Shown piece by piece: positions 45,288 through 50,092 of a stretch of DNA of 50,092 nt; position 1 is the stretch's first letter, and the number at the start of each line of letters is the position of its first letter. Under the pieces are notes generated by a model that was given only the letters and a program-made list of their open reading frames with translations, did no database searches and was not told the DNA's origin. Source of the DNA: Vicinamibacteraceae bacterium (GTDB lineage Bacteria > Acidobacteriota > Thermoanaerobaculia > Multivoradales > Multivoraceae); the NCBI GenBank assembly GCA_012270995.1, contig JAAXHG010000061.1, forward strand, positions 1 to 50,092, given 5' to 3'. The translations under genes and the position numbers were made by a program.

Positions 45288-47040
45288 TCGGAGACTCCTG
45301 CTCGCGGCGGTCCTGTCGCTGGGTGTTCTGCTTCTCTGGCAGGCGCTCTTCGCGCCGCCGCCACCGGTGGAGCGGGCGCCAGTGGAGACCGGCCGCGCCG
45401 GCGGGGAGCTGGACGGTGGGGCCGCCGGCGAACCGAGCTCCGCGGCCCCGGTCCCGACACCGACCGGGCAGACGGCGGCGACGGCTCCGCCCTCCCCGGT
45501 GGTGCAACGCGTCGAGGCCGCCGCCGAGCAGCGGGTGGTGCTGGAGTCGGGCAATGCGACGCTCGAGTTTACGAACCGCGGCGCCCAGTTGCTGTCCTTC
45601 GAACTGCGCCGGCCGGACGGCGGCGAGCCGGTCGAACTGGTGCGCGAGCGCGATCGGGGCCAGCCCTACCCGTTCGCGTTCCAGGGCTCGCAGCGGGCTT
45701 CGCCGCTCAACGAGGCGCTGTTTGCCGTCGAGCGCTCTACCGTCGACGGCGACACCCGGCTGAGCTTCCGGTACAGCGGCGACCTGGGCACGGCCACGAA
45801 GACGTTTCACATTCCGAAAGACACGACCCAGGTCGGGGGTCTGACCTTCCGCTACGAGATCGAGTCGCCGGGCGACTCCTGGGGGCTGGTCCTGGGTCCG
45901 GGAATCCGGAATCCAACCGTGGAGGAACTGCAGAGCCGCCTGTCGAGCCAGCAGCGGAGGGCGGCGACATGGTTCGCGGATGGCGACATGGAGTCGCTGG
46001 AACCCCGGAGGGCGGAGGATCCGAGGGATCTCGGGAGCAGTTCGCGCTGGGTGGCGCTCGAGGACCGGTACTTCATCACGGCGGTGATTCCGGCGGGTGC
46101 AAGGGGAATGGTGCAGGCGCGCCCGGTCGCGAACCTGGAGAGGGCCGACGGCAACCTGGGCGGCTTCGTCATGTTCGAGGCCGCGGATGTCGCCACCGCC
46201 GAGCTGACCCGGGACCTGATGCTGATCCTGCGTTCCTCGGGGGGCGAGCTCGCCGGACGCGCGTACTTCGGCGACAAGCAGTACGACGCTCTGGCGGCGA
46301 TGGGGGTGCGGCTGGAAAAGACCGTGCGTTACGGCTTCTTCGGCGTGATCTCAAGGCCGTTGCAGTTCGGTTTACGCTGGATTTACGACAATGTGGTGGC
46401 GAACTACGGGTGGAGCATCGTCCTGATGACCGTGGTCATCCGGCTGGTGCTGTTCCCGCTGACCCACAAGAGTCAGGTTTCGATGCAGCGGATCCAGAAG
46501 CTGAATCCGCGCATGGAGGCGATCCGCGCCAAGTACCGGCCCAAGTTGAAGGACGGGAAGGGCCGTCCGCGCATGGACATGCAGCGCAAGATGAACGAGG
46601 AGATTCAGGCCCTGTTCCGGGAGGAGGGCGTGAACCCCGCCAGCGGCTGCTTGCCGATCCTGTTCCAGATGCCCGTGTTCTTCGGCTTCTTCCGGCTGTT
46701 GAGCGAGGCGGTGGAGCTATGGGACGCGTCCTGGCTCGGCTGGATTCAGAACCTCGCGCTGCCGGACCCGATTTACGTGCTTCCACTCGTCATGGGTGCC
46801 TCGCAGTTCCTCCAGCAGCGGATGCTGCCGCCGCCGCCCAACAAGACGCAGAAGCTGATCATCAACACGATGCCGATCTGGTTCACGATCTTCTCGTTCA
46901 GCTTCCCGAGCGGCCTGGTCCTCTACTGGCTGACGAACAACCTGCTGGGAATCGTGCAGACGGGCGTCTACAACAAGTTGAAGAAGTCGGGTTACCTGGG
47001 GGGCGAAGTGGCCCCGAAGGCGACGGACTCCAAGAAGTGA
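45280..47040 (+). CDS. yidC: Membrane protein insertase YidC
   Basis: Inner-membrane insertase for Sec-dependent and independent proteins. The 586 residues begin with a membrane span (LLLAAVLSLGVLLLWQALF), followed by a Pro/Ala-rich linker and the large periplasmic beta-domain typical of Gram-negative YidC (about 85-340). The conserved C-terminal core starts near YGFFGVISRPLQFGLRWIYDNVV, with YGWSIVLMTVVIRLVLFPLTHKSQVSM, the EGVNPASGCLPILFQMPVFFGFF segment, and the last spans ending FSFPSGLVLYWLTNNLLGI. The size fits the Gram-negative form. Confidence 0.96.
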   Translation: MDSRRLLLAAVLSLGVLLLWQALFAPPPPVERAPVETGRAGGELDGGAAGEPSSAAPVPTPTGQTAATAPPSPVVQRVEAAAEQRVVLESGNATLEFTNRGAQLLSFELRRPDGGEPVELVRERDRGQPYPFAFQGSQRASPLNEALFAVERSTVDGDTRLSFRYSGDLGTATKTFHIPKDTTQVGGLTFRYEIESPGDSWGLVLGPGIRNPTVEELQSRLSSQQRRAATWFADGDMESLEPRRAEDPRDLGSSSRWVALEDRYFITAVIPAGARGMVQARPVANLERADGNLGGFVMFEAADVATAELTRDLMLILRSSGGELAGRAYFGDKQYDALAAMGVRLEKTVRYGFFGVISRPLQFGLRWIYDNVVANYGWSIVLMTVVIRLVLFPLTHKSQVSMQRIQKLNPRMEAIRAKYRPKLKDGKGRPRMDMQRKMNEEIQALFREEGVNPASGCLPILFQMPVFFGFFRLLSEAVELWDASWLGWIQNLALPDPIYVLPLVMGASQFLQQRMLPPPPNKTQKLIINTMPIWFTIFSFSFPSGLVLYWLTNNLLGIVQTGVYNKLKKSGYLGGEVAPKATDSKK

Positions 47041-47057
47041 GGCAGGACGGGACCTAG

Positions 47058-47855
47058 ATGAACACAGCCACCAAGAAGGTGTTCTTTTCGGGCGAAACGG
47101 AGGCCAGAGCCGTGTTGGCGGCCGCGAACCACTTCGGCGTGTCGACCGACCTGGTGGTGTTCGACCGGGTGGAGAAGCGCCACGGATTCGTCAAGCGCCG
47201 GCGAGTCGTGATCCGTGTCGACCCGCAGGAGGTCGGCCCGCGTTCGGAGGCGCTCGAAGCAACCGAGGAAGCAACGGACAGCGGCGACGGCGAGATGGGC
47301 GCGGAGTCGGCGCCGGCGGGTTCGGATGATGCGGTGGCGGCAGCTGCGGAGGAGGTGCCGCCGGCGGATACGCCGGCGGAGGAAGTGGACTCGCCGGCCG
47401 AAGACCCCGAGGAGATCCTGGAGATCGCCCGGGAGGCGCTAGGTCAACTGCTGGAGCTGGCGGACCTCGAGGTGTCGGCAGACATGGTTCTGGCCGATGG
47501 CCGGCTGGAGGGCGAGATCGAGGGAGTGGACCAGGAACTCCTGGTGGAGGACGAGGGCCAGGTCCTTCTGGCGCTCCAGCACCTCCTGCCGCGGGTCATG
47601 TTCAGGGAGCTGGGACGCATCGTGCCGTGCCGGCTGGATAGCGGCGGCTATCAACGCCGGAAGGAAGAACGTCTGCGAGGCCTCGCCCGCCGTGTCGCCG
47701 ACGAGGTGGTCTCCCGCGGCGGCATCCGCACCCTGCGACCCATGAACCCCGCCGACCGCCGCATCGTCCACCTGACCCTGGCAGACGACCCCGACGTCGA
47801 AACCGAGAGCCAGGGCAACGGCTACTTCAAACGCGTCAATATCCGCAGCGTCTAG
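47058..47855 (+). CDS. khpB: RNA-binding protein KhpB (Jag; Jag_N-KH-R3H)
   Basis: RNA-binding protein usually coded after yidC. The 265 residues have the Jag_N domain (residues 1-55, KKVFFSGETEARAVLAAANHF), a long acidic Ala/Glu/Pro linker (about 60-120) that is longer than in many homologues, a KH domain (about 120-190, LLELADLEVSADMVLADGRL, then LLVEDEGQVLLALQHLL), and the R3H domain with LRPMNPADRRIVHLTLADDPDVETESQGNG near the end. Last gene of the rpmH block. mnmE, often next, is not in the window. Confidence 0.92.
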   Translation: MNTATKKVFFSGETEARAVLAAANHFGVSTDLVVFDRVEKRHGFVKRRRVVIRVDPQEVGPRSEALEATEEATDSGDGEMGAESAPAGSDDAVAAAAEEVPPADTPAEEVDSPAEDPEEILEIAREALGQLLELADLEVSADMVLADGRLEGEIEGVDQELLVEDEGQVLLALQHLLPRVMFRELGRIVPCRLDSGGYQRRKEERLRGLARRVADEVVSRGGIRTLRPMNPADRRIVHLTLADDPDVETESQGNGYFKRVNIRSV

Positions 47856-47888
47856 CGCACTTCGGTTGGTGGTCGTTCGAGCGCACCC

Positions 47889-48062
47889 GCCTGGGCGGGG
47901 CCGGAGGAGGGCGTCCCAGGGGCCGCTCGCGCTTACCGGATGAATGGAGGTTGGACGCTCGCTGCGGTCGGCTGCGCTCCGGTCGGGCGGTGGTTCATGA
48001 AGTCGCGTCGAGCGTCGCTTGCCGACAGCCCCCGGGGCCCCCTCCTCCGGCCCCGCCCAGGC
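47889..48062. repeat. Long nested inverted repeat (MITE-like or structured RNA)
   Basis: The outer arms, 47889-47911 and 48040-48062, are 23-bp perfect reverse complements (beginning GCCTGGGCGGGGCCGGAGGA), with imperfect pairing continuing inward. An inner pair, GACGCTCG and CGAGCGTC, lies near 47954 and 48008. The whole 174-bp unit could form one long stem. Confidence 0.7.
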
Positions 48063-48240
48063 TGGAGGTCGTCGGCGTTTGGGCGCGCCCCGCGCGGTTT
48101 GTCAGGTAAGGGGGTTCTGGGTTTGACGGTCTGACTTGAGGCGGCAGTTAGTGCCGCCCGTCGGGCAGACTGGAGGTCGTCGGGCGTTGTTTGTCAGGTA
48201 TGGGGTTCTGGGTTCGCACCACTGACTTGGGACGGTGGCT
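48062..48240 (+). repeat. Two imperfect direct repeats, about 70-85 bp each
   Basis: Copy 1 (48062-48146) and copy 2 (48170-48240) share CTGGAGGTCGTC, then GTTTGTCAGGTA, GGGGTTCTGGGTT and a CTGACTTG block. Copy 1 carries an extra GGGCGCGCCCCGCGCG segment. A perfect 7-bp hairpin (GGCGGCA/TGCCGCC, 48140-48158) lies between them. Confidence 0.7.
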
Positions 48241-48395
48241 GACTTCGCGCTTGCCCGCATCAGCTAGATTGCTGTAGAGAGTGTCGCCGCCTGACGGCCG
48301 TTCTCTGGGTAATGGGATGGTCCGCCCCGCACCTTTACGGCCTCTCGTAGGGCCAGAATGGTGTTTTCTTCCAAACAACAAGGAGGAGGCGGACC

Positions 48396-48995
48396 GTGAA
48401 GGAGATTACTCGAGTCGGGATCGATCTGGGCAAGCACGTGTACCAGGTGTGCGCGATGGACGCGTCGGGAGCGGTGGGTGTTTCAGCGACAGGTGAAGGC
48501 GCCGCGGCTGATGGAGTTGATGGCGCACATCGAACCGTGCCGGGTGGGCATGGAGGCCAGCGGCGGCGCGCACCACTGGGTGGACTGGGTGGAGAAGCTG
48601 AGCGAACTGGGTCACGACTGCGCGGATGATGAGTCCCCAGTTTGTGCGCCCGTACGTGAAATCGAACAAGAGCGACTACCACGACGCGGAGGCGATCTGC
48701 GAAGCGGTGTCTCGTCCGACGATGCGTTTCGTGCCCTACAAGACCAAGGAGCGCCGAGCATTGCAGCAGGTGCATCGCAGCCGCGAGCTGGCTCTGCGTC
48801 GCCGGACGCAGTTGGGTAAATCAGTTGCGGGGATTCCTGCGCGAGTACGGGATCGTGCTGCCTCAGGGCCGTGCGGCGGTCATGCGCGAGGTGCCGCAGA
48901 TCGCATCGGACCCCAAGCGAGACCTGCCGGGCTCGTTTCGGGCGCTGTTGTGCATGCAGCACCAGGCTCTGCTGCAGGCGGACGAGCGACACAGC
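48396..48995 (+). pseudogene. Decayed IS110-family transposase (frameshifted, truncated)
   Basis: The N-terminal DEDD (RuvC-like) half of an IS110-type transposase is spread over shifted frames. It opens MKEITRVGIDLGKHVYQVCA from GTG 48396 with a strong GGAGGAGG, continues in the next frame as RQVKAPRLMELMAHIEPC near 48490, in a third as QFVRPYVKSNKSDYHDAEAI near 48640, and returns as RGFLREYGIVLPQGRAAVMR near 48830. Shifts fall near 48475, 48620 and 48815, two of them at extra G residues. Homology fades near 48990, so the C-terminal Transposase_20 half is missing. The break coincides with the double-hairpin repeat at 49006. Not functional as written; sequencing indels are an alternative for the shifts but not for the truncation. 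Confidence 0.85.
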
Positions 48996-49005
48996 GGTTT
49001 CCGCT

Positions 49006-49044
49006 GCGCTGACGCGCAGGGAACAGCGTGTTGTTCCATACAAG
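49006..49044 (+). repeat. Double-hairpin repeat family, copy 4
   Basis: Begins GCGCTGACGCGCAGGGAACA and ends TTGTTCCATACAAG. It forms TGCGC/GCGCA and GGAACA/TGTTCC stems. It marks the point where the IS110 transposase remnant stops. Confidence 0.7.
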
Positions 49045-49129
49045 GGGCGGGAGGGCTGCGTGCTTCGGATGTCCAGAACGTCCGATGGTGGAGGATCTGC
49101 GCGGCTGGTGGCGCGGAGTGGGTAGTGCA

Positions 49130-49145
49130 TGTTTCACGTGAAACA
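49130..49145. promoter_or_regulatory. parS centromere-like site (ParB binding)
   Basis: TGTTTCACGTGAAACA is a perfect 16-bp palindrome and identical to the canonical parS sequence bound by chromosomal ParB proteins. It lies 1.3 kb after khpB, between the IS110 remnant and the IS630 end, about 13 kb from dnaA. No parA or parB gene is in the window. I saw no second copy. Confidence 0.93.
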
Positions 49146-49166
49146 GGGGTTGCTCTTGGAGGTACC

Positions 49167-49195
49167 TAGTGTCGTGTCACTCTTCAAAGGTCGGA
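49167..49195 (-). mobile_element. Probable terminal end of the IS630 element
   Basis: Starting at a TA dinucleotide, TAGTGTCGTGTCACTCTTCA begins 70 bp before the transposase stop. IS630/Tc1-mariner elements insert at TA. The other terminus is outside the window, so the inverted repeat cannot be confirmed. Confidence 0.45.
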
Positions 49196-49236
49196 TAGAG
49201 GCGCTTGAGTTTGACTCGTGCGTCATCGGTGGTGAA

Positions 49237-50092
49237 CTACCAGTCGACCTTGGCTTGGGTCCGGTCTCTGGCGGTCTTCCAAGCGGCGACTTCGGAGCGC
49301 AGGACGTCGATGGAGTCGATGCGGCGGTTGAGGCACTGTCGGATCATGACGCTGAGTTCGACCTCGGCGACGTTCAGCCAGCTGCCGTGTTTGGGGGTGT
49401 AGACGAACTCGAAGCGGTCCCAGAGAGCCTTGGCGCTAGCTGGCTCGAAGTTCTCGTAGAGCGCGCCGGGACGGTGTGTGTTGAGGTTGTCCATCACCAG
49501 CGTGATGCGCGTGGCATCGGGATAGTGGCCGGCGATGTCGTCCAGGAAATGCGCCCAGTCGGTCTTGGTCCGGCGCTCGGTCACCTTGGTCAGGCGCCGA
49601 CCGGCCAACGGTTCGGTCGCGATGAACACGTTGCAGGTGCCGCAGCGTCGGTACTCGTAGTCTTCGCGGAGTTGCCGCCCAGGTGCCGGCGGGATGGGCA
49701 CGCGTGTTTCGGCGATCAATTGCCGCGGCGTCTCGTCCATGCAGACCACGGGGAAGTTGGCGTCGTAAGGACGCCGATAGACGTCGAGCACCCGTTCCAT
49801 GCCCGCCGCGAAGTCGGCGTTCCACTGAGGCGGAATCACCCAGCCGATGCGACGCCACGGTTTGAGAGCGTTTTTTTTAGCACGCGTCGCACCGTTTCGT
49901 GCGAGACGCTGTCGATAAAGCCGAGCTCCACCGCACGGTCGGCCAACAGACGCAGAGACCACTGCGCGTGCCCCTCGGGCGGGTCGCCGCAACTGAGCGC
50001 GACCAGCCGCGCCTCGAACTCCCCGTCCGCCTTGCGCAGGTATTTCGCGCGCCGCCCCTGCCGGGACCCCAGCGCCGCCTCCAGACCGTCCT
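49237..50092 (-). mobile_element. IS630-family transposase, two frames joined by an A8 tract (cut by window end)
   Basis: DDE transposase. The catalytic frame (stop 49237) shows VVCMDETPRQLIAE, TLVMDNLNTHRPG and HGSWLNVAEVELSV, the three acidic positions of the IS630 DDE domain. The N-terminal frame enters from 50092: LVALSCGDPPEGHAQWSLRL, then LADRAVELGFIDSVSHETVR and VLKK, after which it stops at TGA 49836. The two frames join at eight A residues (49871-49878 on the minus strand). A -1 slip on A-AAA-AAA restores the family sequence VLKKNALKP. This may be programmed frameshifting or a disabling deletion. The 5' end of the gene is beyond the window. Confidence 0.88.

Larger units (their letters stand above)
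47856..48395. other. 540-bp repeat-rich region downstream of khpB
   Basis: No credible gene. It holds a nested inverted repeat (47889-48062), a pair of imperfect direct repeats (48062-48146 and 48170-48240), a hairpin at 48140-48158, and, from about 48250, the left flank of the decayed IS110 copy with its strong ribosome-binding site (GGAGGAGG). Confidence 0.6.

Noticed and set aside
47856..48395. CRISPR array in the repeat-rich region
   Set aside because: Only two unequal direct repeats with internal gaps; no regular repeat-spacer pattern and no cas genes.

Overview
This window is GC-rich and reads as a chromosomal segment around the replication origin of a Gram-negative bacterium. The evidence for a double membrane is a TonB protein, a Wzm/Wzt-type polysaccharide exporter, a KdkA/InaA-like sugar kinase and a GyrB with the TOPRIM-domain insertion usual in Gram-negatives. 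Gene content and style (GTG/TTG starts, mreBCD-mrdA-rodA-rng block, no recF beside dnaN) would suit an Acidobacteriota-like lineage, but this placement is an inference and is not proven by anything in the window.

Layout. 1-2133: a partial open frame, then a long-chain acyl-CoA synthetase (+). 2181-13933 (all -): one tightly packed ten-gene run, transcribed mreB-mreC-mreD-mrdA-rodA-rng, then a kinase/glycosidase-like fusion, an ABC-2 permease, a Wzt-like ATPase and a DUF3467 protein. It combines the cell-elongation machinery with surface-polysaccharide handling. 13996-16591 (+): a PpiD/SurA-like folding factor and ruvA, meeting ruvB head-on (16684-17715, -). 18019-24073 (+): a complete threonine operon (AK-HSD fusion, asd, thrB, thrC). 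24175-27871 (-): nucleotidyltransferase, CYTH protein, M20 dipeptidase, fructose-6-phosphate aldolase. 27950-35899 (-): gyrA, gyrB, dnaN, dnaA in replication-origin order but without recF.

At about 36 kb the strand bias switches. The dnaA upstream region carries a dyad of DnaA-box-like 9-mers and is the best oriC candidate. 36285-39915 (+): mutY and two aminotransferases, then tonB (-). 40844-43590 (-): recR, ybaB, dnaX and the 4.5S SRP RNA. 43736-47855 (+): tadA, two tRNA-Ser genes, and the classical rpmH-rnpA-yidD-yidC-khpB block. 47856-50092 is accessory: nested inverted and direct repeats, a decayed IS110 transposase, a perfect parS site, and an IS630 transposase split by an A8 tract and cut by the window end.

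Non-coding signals that stand out are the perfect parS at 49130-49145, a four-copy double-hairpin repeat family (8548, 24100, 27892, 49006), a 62-bp repeat pair shared by the start of the Wzt-like gene and the dnaA-dnaN spacer, and inverted repeats around ruvB and downstream of khpB. All statements come from reading the sequence; no database search was run.
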